From NCBI GenBank assembly GCA_963737225.1, contig CAVTSA010000006.1, positions 89,196 through 153,195 of the forward strand: 64,000 nucleotides of DNA, given 5' to 3'. A model generated the notes under the pieces. It worked only from the letters and a program-made list of their open reading frames with translations, ran no database searches and had not been told where the DNA came from. Source of the DNA: CAVTSA01 sp963737225. Its GTDB lineage: Bacteria; Chloroflexota; Dormibacteria; Dormibacterales; Dormibacteraceae. The translations under genes were made by a program, and so were the position numbers. Of the stretch, positions 27,938 through 36,166 are shown in pieces (within the stretch, counting starts at the first letter, position 1; the number at the start of each line of letters is the position of its first letter).

Positions 27938-27965
27938 TTTCGCGTTAACGTCTACTAACGTGAAA
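27938..27965. promoter_or_regulatory. 28-bp dyad upstream of TetR-type gene
   Basis: TTTCGCGTTA (27938-27947) and TAACGTGAAA (27956-27965) are inverted repeats matching at 9 of 10 positions around an 8-bp spacer. The dyad lies directly before the ATG at 27981 of the TetR-type gene. This is the size and place expected of an autoregulatory operator. It overlaps a possible GTG start at 27960, which argues for ATG 27981. Confidence 0.55.
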
Positions 27966-27980
27966 GTGCGCCCGTACGCC

Positions 27981-28558
27981 ATGAAGGCGAGGGCCGCGGC
28001 CGCCGCCCGAACGCGCGCCGGCATCGTCGAGGCCTCCATCGCGCTCTACTACGACGGGGCGGGTGCCCGCAGCACGCTGGAGCAGATCGCCGGACGCGCC
28101 GGCGTGACCGTGCAGACCGTCCTTCGCCACTTCGGCAGCCGCGCCGCCTTGGGCGAGATCGCGCGGGAGGAGGCGCTGCGCCGGGTGCGGGAGGAGCGGC
28201 GCACGCCTCCGGGAGACCCGGAGCGGGCGGTGGGAGCGATCTTCGACCACTACGAACGGCGCGGCCGCAGCGTCTTGAGCCTGTTGGCGCAGGAGACGCT
28301 GACCGGGGAGCCCGATCTGTCAGGCGGGCGTCGGGAGCACCGGAGATGGGTCGCCGAGGTCTTCGAGCCGCAGCTCGCCGGGTATGCACCCGACCGGCGC
28401 CGAGGAGCTGATCGACGAGCTGGTGGTGACGACTGACGTCTACACGTGGAAGCTCCTGCGCGTCGACGGGCGGCTGAACCGGCCCACGGGCTGAGCGCCG
28501 CGTTCGGGAGATGATTGCGGCGCTGCTCGGGACCGCCGGCGAGCAGCAAGGCGGGTGA
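27981..28558 (+). pseudogene. TetR-family regulator, two frameshifts
   Basis: N-terminal HTH is intact: RTRAGIVEASIALYYDGAGA then TLEQIAGRAGVTVQTVLRHF. The ligand-domain sequence runs to about 28385, continues in a second frame (GAEELIDELVVTTDVYTWKL) and a third (REMIAALLGTAGEQQGG) ending with TGA at 28556-28558. That stop overlaps the glycosyltransferase start in the form TGATG, which supports the reconstructed C-terminus and an operon. In the current frame a stop falls at 28434-28436, giving a shortened protein that may still bind DNA. The predicted target is this locus. Confidence 0.7.
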
Positions 28559-29787
28559 TGTCTGGTTTTCTCTTCGTCACGTGGAGCGGCGGCGGCAACC
28601 TGACGCCCGCGCTCGGGATTGCCGGTGCACTCGAGCGGCGAGGCCACCGCGCCACCTTCATCGGCCACGCGGACCAGGCGGCCGCCATCGTCGGGGCCGG
28701 CTTCCACTTCCACGCCTTCGAGCGCGGGTGTCTGCGGGCCGCTCGCAGAGGAGAGCCGGAGATGCCGGAGATGCCGGCCGCGACGCAGCACCTACGCGTC
28801 TTCACCGACGCGGGGCTCGCACGGGCGGTGGCGGCCCTCGTCGACGCGCAGTCATTTGACCTGATCGTGGTCGACCACCTGCTGTGGGCGGTGCTCAGGG
28901 AGCTGTCCGATCGCGACCGTCCGTTCGCGACGCTCGTGACCACGCTGTACGGGCAGCAGCGTGATAGCTGGACTCGCGGCCGGGGTGCTGCCGTCGCGCG
29001 GCAGTTCGGGTACAGCCCGGTGGAGCTCTGGCACCGTGGGCGGCTCGTGGTCGCGGTGACGCTGCCGGAGCTCGATCCGCCTGAGCCCGGAGTTCTGATC
29101 AGCGGACCCGTCTGGCAGGGAACGCCGCGTCCCGCCCCTCCGCGCGTCGATCCGGCCGTGCTGGTGAGCCTGAGCACGCTCGCGCAAGCCGGGCAGACGC
29201 GGGTCATTCAGCGGATCCTGGACGCGCTGGGAGCGCTGCCGGTGCGGGCGACAGTGACGACGGGCCGGGGCGTCGATCCCGCCGCCCTGCGTCCGCCTGC
29301 CAACTCTCGGGTGGTGCCGTACGCGCCACATGAGAAGCTGCTGCCCCAGATGTCGCTCGTGATCTCACACGGCGGGCATTCGACGGCGATGGCCGCGCTG
29401 GCCCGTGACCTTCCGCTGCTGTTGCCGCCGATGTTCTCACTGAGTGACCAGCCTGCGGTTGCGCGTGCCCTGGCAGACCGGGGTGCCGCCCTCACCCTCC
29501 CCAAGGAAGCCGGCTCGCGGGAGATACGGACCGCGGTCGAAACGCTTCTCGGGGACCCCGCCTACCGGACGGCCGCAGCCGCTCTCGGGGCAGCCATCCG
29601 GCGCCGGGACGGTGCGGACGTCGCCGCCGACGCGCTGGTGGCCGCGGCGCCCGGGTCGCCTCCAGGACCCATTGGGACGGTCGAGCTTGGTCCGGCGCCG
29701 GTCCAGCCTGGGAGACCGAGGGGAGGCCGGCCGAGTCTGCCGAACCGGATCATGGAATTCGAAGGTCGCCAGGTTCTGGAGGAGTAG
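28558..29787 (+). CDS. GT1-type (UGT-like) glycosyltransferase
   Basis: A 409-residue GT-B fold protein. The N-terminal domain begins FLFVTWSGGGNLTPALGIAG, typical of MGT/MurG-like enzymes. The C-terminal donor domain has RVVPYAPHEKLLPQMSLVIS and HGGHSTAMAALARDLPLLLP (about 265-295), the nucleotide-sugar signature of macrolide/antibiotic glycosyltransferases. The last 45 residues are Pro/Gly-rich and may be disordered. It probably glycosylates a small lipophilic acceptor, for resistance or secondary metabolism. The ATG at 28558 overlaps the regulator stop. Confidence 0.82.
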   Translation: MSGFLFVTWSGGGNLTPALGIAGALERRGHRATFIGHADQAAAIVGAGFHFHAFERGCLRAARRGEPEMPEMPAATQHLRVFTDAGLARAVAALVDAQSFDLIVVDHLLWAVLRELSDRDRPFATLVTTLYGQQRDSWTRGRGAAVARQFGYSPVELWHRGRLVVAVTLPELDPPEPGVLISGPVWQGTPRPAPPRVDPAVLVSLSTLAQAGQTRVIQRILDALGALPVRATVTTGRGVDPAALRPPANSRVVPYAPHEKLLPQMSLVISHGGHSTAMAALARDLPLLLPPMFSLSDQPAVARALADRGAALTLPKEAGSREIRTAVETLLGDPAYRTAAAALGAAIRRRDGADVAADALVAAAPGSPPGPIGTVELGPAPVQPGRPRGGRPSLPNRIMEFEGRQVLEE

Positions 29788-29833
29788 CTTGAGGCTCCTC
29801 ACGCCCGCAATTCAGCGATTCGGAGGAAGTCAG

Positions 29834-30247
29834 ATGGCGAGTGCGCAGGGCCAGGGGTCCAAGGAAAGCCCGTGGGAGTTGAAGACGCCGCCCGGCACGT
29901 CCCCCTATGTCATGTACAAGGACGAGGCGGCCGACCCGCCGGCGCTGGTCTGCCAGGTCGGTAAGACCCAACTTCGATACCAGCTGCGCTGCATCGACGA
30001 CCTGCACGCGATGTTGAAGGAGCGAGGGGACTGGGTTCCGCTCGGTGGGGCCGACGAGCAGAAGGACGCGCCTCAGGGGAGCGTCGAGGCCTGGGCGCGC
30101 TCGCCGGAGAACCCGGTGGCGGGTTGGTATGGGTTGAAGAAGGGACTGCGCGGGCGTTTCGGAGTTTACGTACCGCCGTTGATGGAGGCTCTCGGGCTCG
30201 CCGAGCTGGAGCACAACCGGACCAACAACCGCATGCGGGCGAAATAG
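29834..30247 (+). CDS. Conserved hypothetical protein
   Basis: A 137-residue soluble protein. Sequence blocks: SPWELKTPPGTSPYVMYKDE, then ADPPALVCQVGKTQLRY, LRCIDDLHAMLKERGDW, and near the end GWYGLKKGLRGRFGVYVPPL. The compact, motif-rich pattern looks like a conserved domain of unknown function from actinobacteria. I cannot name a function. GGAGGAAGTCAG directly before the ATG at 29834 fixes the start. 157 bp separate it from the next, also unrecognised, gene on the same strand. Confidence 0.75.
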   Translation: MASAQGQGSKESPWELKTPPGTSPYVMYKDEAADPPALVCQVGKTQLRYQLRCIDDLHAMLKERGDWVPLGGADEQKDAPQGSVEAWARSPENPVAGWYGLKKGLRGRFGVYVPPLMEALGLAELEHNRTNNRMRAK

Positions 30248-30404
30248 CTCTCACCGCCCGCCCGCGGCAGCGGCGCCGGCGTGGCGATCGATCCGCCCCT
30301 GATCGCGAGAGAGAAAGGTTCCGATGTCGTCCCATTGCCGAACGGGATGCGTTCGCGTGATGCTAGACGCTGCGGGGACGTGCTCTTCAGGAAGGAGGTG
30401 AGAC

Positions 30405-31256
30405 GTGGCTGTCGATCAGACGCGGAACCGGCTGGCGGCGGGAGAGTCGGTGGTGGCGAGGCTCGACCTCAGCGGCCAGCGCCTGACCCTGGGCGGTGAC
30501 GACGCGCCGACCGTGCTCGACGTCGAGAAGGAGCAGGAGTTCGTGGGCGCGCCCGAGATCGCACCCTTCGAGTGGGGGGAGTCACGCAGCTACGTCGTGC
30601 TGACGGAAACAGGCCGTCAGGAGAGTCCACTCGTGTTCGACCCCGTCGAGAAGACGGCGACTCTCTACGACGTGTTCGTCAAGAGCCAGCGGTGGCGGAG
30701 CAGGAAGGGCAGCGACAACCAGGAGTTCGTGGAGCGGGCGGGCCTTTTGCCGGCATCCACGGCCACCATCCAGACCCGGTTCTTCAAACTGGTGGATGTC
30801 GACCATGTGGACAATATCGCGCTCGCCGGGCTGCGTGCTACCGCGGGGCACATCATGTGGTTCGGCTACTCGGCCGGCACGCAGTACCTCACTCGTGACC
30901 TGAAGATTGCCGCCGCGTCGTGGCTGGGGACGACCGAGGATCCGGGCGAGCTCATGAAGCCCGAGCAGGGCGTGTTCGCGACGCTCATGATCGAGGTCTC
31001 GACTGCTTTCCGTGACGCGTATCTGAGGGATGTCAGAGCCGTCCTGCAGAACAGGTACGACAAAGGGGACAACGGCGACACAGTCCTCGCCTTCAGCCCG
31101 GTTCCCCCCCAAGACATATCCTTCGCCGAGACTCAGCTGGAGGCGATCGGGCGGAAGAGTCTGCTGGGCCAGAGCTTTGCAGACATGTCCCGGCGGACCC
31201 GCGGCGCCGCGATAAGAGCCATAGAGGACAGTCAGGGGAAGAAGAGGAAGACGTGA
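30405..31256 (+). CDS. Hypothetical protein with strong ribosome site
   Basis: A 283-residue soluble protein of unknown family. The N-terminal part is strand-rich (VVARLDLSGQRLTLGGDDAP; SYVVLTETGRQESPLVFDP), the middle is mixed (IQTRFFKLVDVDHVDNIALA; GHIMWFGYSAGTQYLTRDL), and the C-terminal is helical and basic (RRTRGAAIRAIEDSQGKKRK). GGAAGGAGGTGAGAC precedes the GTG at 30405, an almost perfect Shine-Dalgarno match that is unusual in this window and suggests high expression. No membrane segment. The gene stands between another unknown gene and an SDR remnant. Confidence 0.72.
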   Translation: MAVDQTRNRLAAGESVVARLDLSGQRLTLGGDDAPTVLDVEKEQEFVGAPEIAPFEWGESRSYVVLTETGRQESPLVFDPVEKTATLYDVFVKSQRWRSRKGSDNQEFVERAGLLPASTATIQTRFFKLVDVDHVDNIALAGLRATAGHIMWFGYSAGTQYLTRDLKIAAASWLGTTEDPGELMKPEQGVFATLMIEVSTAFRDAYLRDVRAVLQNRYDKGDNGDTVLAFSPVPPQDISFAETQLEAIGRKSLLGQSFADMSRRTRGAAIRAIEDSQGKKRKT

Positions 31257-31407
31257 CCGCGCCGCTGTGAGGCCCCCGCACCCGTTTGATGCCTCCGCGC
31301 GGACTACCCGCGGGCGGCGCCGGGCGGGCCCTGGCGCTTCCGGGGGAAGCTCGGTCCCGGGGTCACGGCTGTCGTGAAATCGGGGCACCGCTGGCTCCTG
31401 GTGTGGC

Positions 31408-31694
31408 ATCACGGTGAATACGATCAGTCCAGGATGGATCGACGACAGCGTCCTGAAGACCATCCTGAAGTCGTCCAGACTGGCCTGCGCGAATGGCAAG
31501 AACGTGGATGGACTCCCATGGGCCGATTGGGAACCCCTGCCGACATCGGTAACGCGGTGGCGTTGATCTGCTCGCCCGAGGCAGCGTGGATCACGGGTCA
31601 ATTGATCGATGTGGACGGTGGTGCGTCGTTGATGGATGCACACCTGCCGTTGGAATTCAAGGGGATACCAGAACCTGTGGCACGGATCGGGTGA
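31408..31694 (+). pseudogene. C-terminal remnant of an SDR oxidoreductase
   Basis: Two frames give the last third of a short-chain dehydrogenase: ITVNTISPGWIDDSVLKT, then LREWQERGWTPMGRLGTPAD and CSPEAAWITGQLIDVDGGAS. The N-S-P-G turn and the D-G-G end are the normal SDR landmarks. The Rossmann GxxxGxG half and the catalytic YxxxK are missing upstream and there is a frame change near 31460. A decayed gene end. Confidence 0.75.
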
Positions 31695-32097
31695 GGTGCT
31701 CTTGCGTTTCCGGGCGCAGACCGCTCGGAGCGGCAAGCGGGGCAAACCGATCCCGTGGGGGCCGGCGACGCGAGCGTTGAGCAGGCTAGGCCGCGGTGCC
31801 GGCGACGGCCGGTGAAGTCTTGTGGCGCGCGGTGCCACCCGGCGGCGTCACGGTTTGAAATCGGGCGTGGAGCGCCGGCGTCCGCGGCCGTCCGCCGGTT
31901 CGCGTTCACCAAGGTGAATCCGGCGATCCAGGTCAAACAGTGAAGGTGACCGGCGCACAATCGAATTCTGGGATGCGCCTCCGCGAGGCCGGCCAACCGC
32001 AGGAGCGACGGTCGGAGAACGATTTCGATCGCCCACTGCGGAGAAAGTTGGCCTTGGGACGGCGGAGTGGATGCTCGAATCGAAGGAGGACCGAAGG
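31695..32097. other. Intergenic, no gene recognised
   Basis: About 400 bp. Open frames are present on both strands but show no recognisable family. It contains the promoter of the CMD-like gene; GGAGGACCGAAGG lies just before that gene's ATG at 32098. Confidence 0.45.
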
Positions 32098-32430
32098 ATG
32101 GCAACTCAGGGTGAGTCCGGCGCGCTGCTGGATGCGCTCGTCTCGATGACCGCGGATTCCATGGAACGATCGTCTCTGGACGCCCAGCGGCTGATGCTCG
32201 TCCGAATCGCCGCTCTCGCCGCGGTCGACGCACCGCCGCTCTCCTATCTGACCAACCTGGAGGCCGCGATCGACTCCGGCATCACAGCCGACGAGGTGGA
32301 GGCGATTCTGATCGCGGTGGCGCCCATCATCGGAACGCCGAAAGCCGTCGCGGCGGCGAGCAAGATCGCGCGGGCGCTCGGCATCAGGATCGCACTCGAG
32401 GCAAGTGCCAACGCAGACGCGGACGACTAA
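32098..32430 (+). CDS. Carboxymuconolactone decarboxylase-like helical protein, cysteine-less
   Basis: A 110-residue all-helical protein with the CMD/AhpD-like pattern: LDAQRLMLVRIAALAAVDAP near residue 27, LEAAIDSGITADEVEAILIA near residue 56 and APIIGTPKAVAAASKIARAL. True AhpD-like peroxidases have a CxxC pair in the first part; here there is no cysteine at all, so thiol chemistry is excluded. It may bind a ligand or act with the next gene, 44 bp downstream. Confidence 0.72.
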   Translation: MATQGESGALLDALVSMTADSMERSSLDAQRLMLVRIAALAAVDAPPLSYLTNLEAAIDSGITADEVEAILIAVAPIIGTPKAVAAASKIARALGIRIALEASANADADD

Positions 32431-32474
32431 ATCCGGCCCCGAAACACCAGCGTGTAACAGAAGGAGATTCGGAC

Positions 32475-32936
32475 ATGAGCACAGATGAGGCGAGCGAAGC
32501 CCCCGAAATTCAAGAGATGTTCGTGCAGGTTGCGCATGGAGCAACCCGTGCCGACAACCAGCTGATCCTGGAGGCGGTTGCCCCCTCCACCCTTTACTTC
32601 GCCGATCGTCCCGACCGCGTGGTCGGCCACCTTTCGACCAGGTCGTTCGTCGATCGGTGGTCCGAGGGCCAGGACAGCTTTGCAACGGACCCGCCCAATG
32701 CCGTACTGGCGTACCTGGAGCCAGGCGATGGCGTGCCCGAGGACGCCGTGGTCGTGTTGCGCGACCCGACGTACGACGGCAGCTCGCTCAGGTACTCGAT
32801 CGAGGTGCTGGAAGGCTCGGTGCCGGCATCCGCCGGGCCGTGCTCTCTCTTCATCGACCCGATCGGCCGGCCGCTGTCGCCGATGTCGATTGCGGGCGTC
32901 AGGCGACGCGAAGAGCGGCGCACGTTCGGACGCTAG
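32475..32936 (+). CDS. Conserved hypothetical protein
   Basis: A 153-residue soluble protein. It contains MFVQVAHGATRADNQLILEA, LYFADRPDRVVGHLSTRSFV, WSEGQDSFATDPPNAVLAYL and AGPCSLFIDPIGRPLSPMSI. The dense motifs point to a real family, but I do not know its role. GAAGGAGATTCGGAC precedes the ATG at 32475. It follows the CMD-like gene and the two probably share a transcript. The 42-bp-spaced palindromes at 32963-33018 begin 27 bp after its stop. Confidence 0.72.
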   Translation: MSTDEASEAPEIQEMFVQVAHGATRADNQLILEAVAPSTLYFADRPDRVVGHLSTRSFVDRWSEGQDSFATDPPNAVLAYLEPGDGVPEDAVVVLRDPTYDGSSLRYSIEVLEGSVPASAGPCSLFIDPIGRPLSPMSIAGVRRREERRTFGR

Positions 32937-32962
32937 GAGGAGCCCCGGAGTCGTATTGACCT

Positions 32963-33018
32963 GAGTGCCGGTACTCGGGGCCGCCGGGGCCCCCAGAAAC
33001 CCTCGAGTGCCGGCACTC
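32963..33018. repeat. 42-bp-spaced 14-bp palindromes (locus C)
   Basis: GAGTGCCGGTACTC (32963-32976) and GAGTGCCGGCACTC (33005-33018) are 42 bp apart; the second is a perfect palindrome and the first differs by one base. Both are followed by GGG(G)C.G.CGGGG. A GGGGCCCC palindrome is centred at 32989.5, one base from the midpoint. The block sits between convergent genes (hypothetical protein and MMPL), where a terminator would be expected. Confidence 0.6.
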
Positions 33019-33072
33019 GGGCGGCCGGGGTTCCCGGCGGTCGAGCGCGAATGAGTGCTGGACGCGATTGCT

Positions 33073-35349
33073 CTAGTCGGACTCTGCCCCGGCCGGCCCG
33101 ATCGGAACCGGCTCGACCTGCGAGCGCTCGAGATCGCGCGCGGCGAAGAACTCGGCGCCCTCGATGCTGAGGTGAGGGACGGAGCGATCGAGCCATCTCG
33201 GCATGTACCAGTTGACCGAGCCCATCAGGATCATCACGGCTGGCACCAGCAGGCAGCGCACGACGGTTGCATCGAGGATGACGGCCACTGCCAGGCCGAC
33301 GCCGAACTGCTTGATGGTTGGATCGCCATTCAGAACGAAGCTTCCAAACACAAAGACCATGATCAGTGCGGCGGCTGTGATGACGCGGGCGCTCGTGACG
33401 AGGCCCGAGATGACCGAGTTGCGGTTGTCCTGGCCGGCCTGGACGTGCTCCTTGATCTGGCTGACGAGGAACACCTCGTAGTCCATCGAAAGGCCGAACA
33501 GGATCGCGAACATGAAGAGAGGCACGTAGGAGACGATCGGCACCGGTCCGCTGAGCCCGACCGCACCACTCAACCATCCGAACTGGAAGATCGCGGTCAG
33601 GACACCGTACGAGGCAGCGATCGAGAGGAGGTTCATGATGGCCGCCTGCGGCGGGACCGCGACGGTCCGGAAGGCCACGATGAGCAACAGGAAGCTGAGG
33701 GCGATGACGACCAGGATCTGGAGTGGCAACCTGCTCGAAATCCTTGATGCAAGATCGTCGTAGCCCGCGGTGCTGCCGCCGACGTAGGCGTGCATGTTGG
33801 TGCCGCTTTCAGCATTCGGGATGACGTTCGAGCGCAGCGTGTGGACGAGCGATGTGGTGGCGTTCTCGGCAGGCCCCGTAGTGGGGATCGCATTAAAGAA
33901 CGCCGTCGTGCCGGCCTTGTCGATCTGAACCGGCGTGACCGCGGCAACCCCAGAGGTGCCCGAGACATCTTTCTGGAGGGCGGTCAGCCGGGGATCGGTC
34001 GCCCGGGGATCGGTTCCCGATGAGGTCGACCCGGACGACCCGGACGCAGGCTGCGCCGGCGTACCAAGGGACACCACGATGATCAGGGGACCGTTGACGC
34101 CCGCGCCGAAGTACTTGGTGATCAGGTCATACGCCCGCCGGGCGGTGGTCGAGGTCGAGAGGGCCGCTGTGTCCTGCTGGCCGAACTGAAGCGAGAGCAG
34201 CGGGATGGACAGCGGGATCAGGATCGCGAGCGCGGCGAGCAAGGCGATGATGGGCTGCTTGGCGATGTCGTTCGCGATCGTGGACCACATCCCCTTCTTC
34301 GCCTGCTCATCCGAGGGCGGCGTACGCACCCGCAGCGAGTTGATCCGCGGGCCCAGGATCGCAAGCACCGCCGGCAGGAGGGTGAGTGCCGCCAGCAGCG
34401 CCACGACGACGGCGATCGCCGCCATCAAGCCCATCGTCGTCACCAGCGGAATGCGCGCCACGGTGAGCGAAATCAATGCGATGGTGACCGTTCCGCCGGC
34501 GAAGAACACCGCGCCCCCCGAGGTGGCGGCGGCCCGAGCTATCGACTCCTCCATCGGTAGCCCGTCGCGTAGTCCCCTGAAGTGCCGGGTCACGATGAAC
34601 AGCGAATAGTCGATGCCGACCCCGAGACCGATCATGGTCGCAAGCGTCGGCGCCACCGTCGGAACCGTTACGACATGGCTGAGGATCTGGACGATAGAAA
34701 GGGTCGAGGCAAGCGCCAGGACCGCGGTGGCAATTGGGACGAGCATTGCGACGGCGGTTCCGAACGTGAACGTCAGAATCACCATCGCCGCGACGATCCC
34801 AACCACCTCGCTCGATTCAGTGGAGGGCTTGGAGACCTTCCGACCAAGCTGCCCGCCCGTCTCGACCTGCAAGCCGGCGGCCTCCGCGGGCTTGGCGGCG
34901 GCATCGATGATGTTCTGAGCCTCTTCGACCGAGAGCGACCCCGGGCTTACCGCCAGCGTCACGCTCAGATAGCCAGTGCTCTGGTCCTTGCTGAGTGCCG
35001 CGGCCCCCTGCGGAGTCAGCGGATTGACCACCGAGGCGACATTGGGCGTCTTCGCCACGTCCGCCGCGGCGGTGTTGACCGCGTCCGCGTACTTCTGATC
35101 GGTCAGCTTGCCGCTCGGCGCGTGGAGCACGATGGGACTGGTCCCGTTGGCCTGGGCCGGAAATGCCGCGGACAGGGCGTCGGTCGCCTGCTGGCTGTCG
35201 GTGCCCGGCAGCGACAAGTCATCATTCGTGTTGTCGCCCAGTGTTTGTGAGGCGAGCACCAACACGATCGCAAAGACAACCCATGCCGCCAGCACGAAGT
35301 ACCGTTTCGCGACACAAAAGCGCCCGAGGGAATAAAGAAGCCTGGTCAT
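33073..35349 (-). CDS. MMPL/RND-family exporter
   Basis: A 758-residue protein with the MMPL layout: N-terminal helix, periplasmic domain (about 40-175), a block of helices with the signature GLGVGIDYSLFIVTRHFRGL near residue 240, a second periplasmic domain (about 400-530) and a second helix block with FGLSMDYEVFLVSQIKEH near residue 630. The GxxxDY motifs carry proton-relay Asp-Tyr pairs. Members export lipids, siderophores or drugs; without lipid genes nearby the cargo is unknown. ATG 35349 is preceded by GGGATGAG. Confidence 0.9.
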   Translation of the reverse strand: MTRLLYSLGRFCVAKRYFVLAAWVVFAIVLVLASQTLGDNTNDDLSLPGTDSQQATDALSAAFPAQANGTSPIVLHAPSGKLTDQKYADAVNTAAADVAKTPNVASVVNPLTPQGAAALSKDQSTGYLSVTLAVSPGSLSVEEAQNIIDAAAKPAEAAGLQVETGGQLGRKVSKPSTESSEVVGIVAAMVILTFTFGTAVAMLVPIATAVLALASTLSIVQILSHVVTVPTVAPTLATMIGLGVGIDYSLFIVTRHFRGLRDGLPMEESIARAAATSGGAVFFAGGTVTIALISLTVARIPLVTTMGLMAAIAVVVALLAALTLLPAVLAILGPRINSLRVRTPPSDEQAKKGMWSTIANDIAKQPIIALLAALAILIPLSIPLLSLQFGQQDTAALSTSTTARRAYDLITKYFGAGVNGPLIIVVSLGTPAQPASGSSGSTSSGTDPRATDPRLTALQKDVSGTSGVAAVTPVQIDKAGTTAFFNAIPTTGPAENATTSLVHTLRSNVIPNAESGTNMHAYVGGSTAGYDDLASRISSRLPLQILVVIALSFLLLIVAFRTVAVPPQAAIMNLLSIAASYGVLTAIFQFGWLSGAVGLSGPVPIVSYVPLFMFAILFGLSMDYEVFLVSQIKEHVQAGQDNRNSVISGLVTSARVITAAALIMVFVFGSFVLNGDPTIKQFGVGLAVAVILDATVVRCLLVPAVMILMGSVNWYMPRWLDRSVPHLSIEGAEFFAARDLERSQVEPVPIGPAGAESD

Positions 35350-35931
35350 CTCATCCCACCTATGCCTTCCTCCACCGCCGGGGCGGCAGCTGCCCATTGC
35401 TGGGGGCTCTCGTCAAGAATCCAGCCGGTTGCGGCAGCATACCACGGGTATGAAGGTGCGGCCACACCTGAAAGAGGGGGCCCGCTGGCAATAGCTGGAG
35501 CGGATTGCGGTCTGGTGACACCTTCTTATCCCAACGTGGCATGTCTCAATGTCGATTTCAACATTCCACTTTTTGTGATCTCAATATTGCCTATTCTGGT
35601 CACCAACAAACAGCCGACATGGGTAGTCGATCACACTCAGTGTTGAATCCCCCGCGCTAGTCGATCGGGACCTTGCAGGACGGAGCAGCCTGTCGCTGGT
35701 CGAGTCTTGCCGCCGCCGATCGGCGTAGCGGCGGAGGCCACGCGTAAGGCCGGCTGCCGGCACCGTCCTCCATCGTCGGGATCTCGTCGCGTGACGGGGT
35801 GTCGGGGGGCGCTTGTGCATGGAGGGCGGGCCGCCGCGGGCCTCGTCCCCTCTCCCTGCCGGCGGGCCCAGAGGAGAAGAGGCGCTTGCCAATGCCGGCT
35901 GTCGGTGTAGCTCGGTACGAAAGAGGGTGAT
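35350..35931. other. Intergenic, no gene recognised
   Basis: About 580 bp. The part 35515-35650 is clearly more AT-rich than the genome and likely holds regulatory sequence. The GC-rich part 35660-35900 has open frames on both strands with no recognisable protein. Confidence 0.5.
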
Positions 35932-35934
35932 TGG

Positions 35935-36005
35935 AGCGGGTGATGGGAATCGAACCCACGTCAACAGCTTGGAAGGCTGCCGCACTACCATTGTGCTACA
36001 CCCGC
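35935..36005 (-). tRNA. tRNA-Gly (anticodon TCC)
   Basis: The reverse strand folds as a tRNA: acceptor GCGGGTG/CACCCGC, D arm GCAC-AATGGTA-GTGC, anticodon arm GCAGC-CTTCCAA-GCTGT (anticodon TCC, reads GGA) and T arm GTGGG-TTCGATT-CCCAT. The discriminator is T, followed by an encoded CCA (35932-35934). Confidence 0.97.
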
Positions 36006-36166
36006 GGGGGAGGCCTGAGAGCCGACTCGCGATCCTAGCACGCGGCTAAGCCACCGCGCCGTCCCGACCCCGCCCACGACGTCTCGCCATCTCGCCCGCG
36101 CCGTGTTAGGATGCCCCGAACCCACCTCGGCTGGACTGATGGTGGCGCAGGGAGGAAGAGAAAAAG

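Noticed and set aside
35362..35646. 94-codon frame upstream of MMPL
   Set aside because: No ribosome site, no third-position bias and no recognisable motif; the region is AT-rich and looks regulatory.
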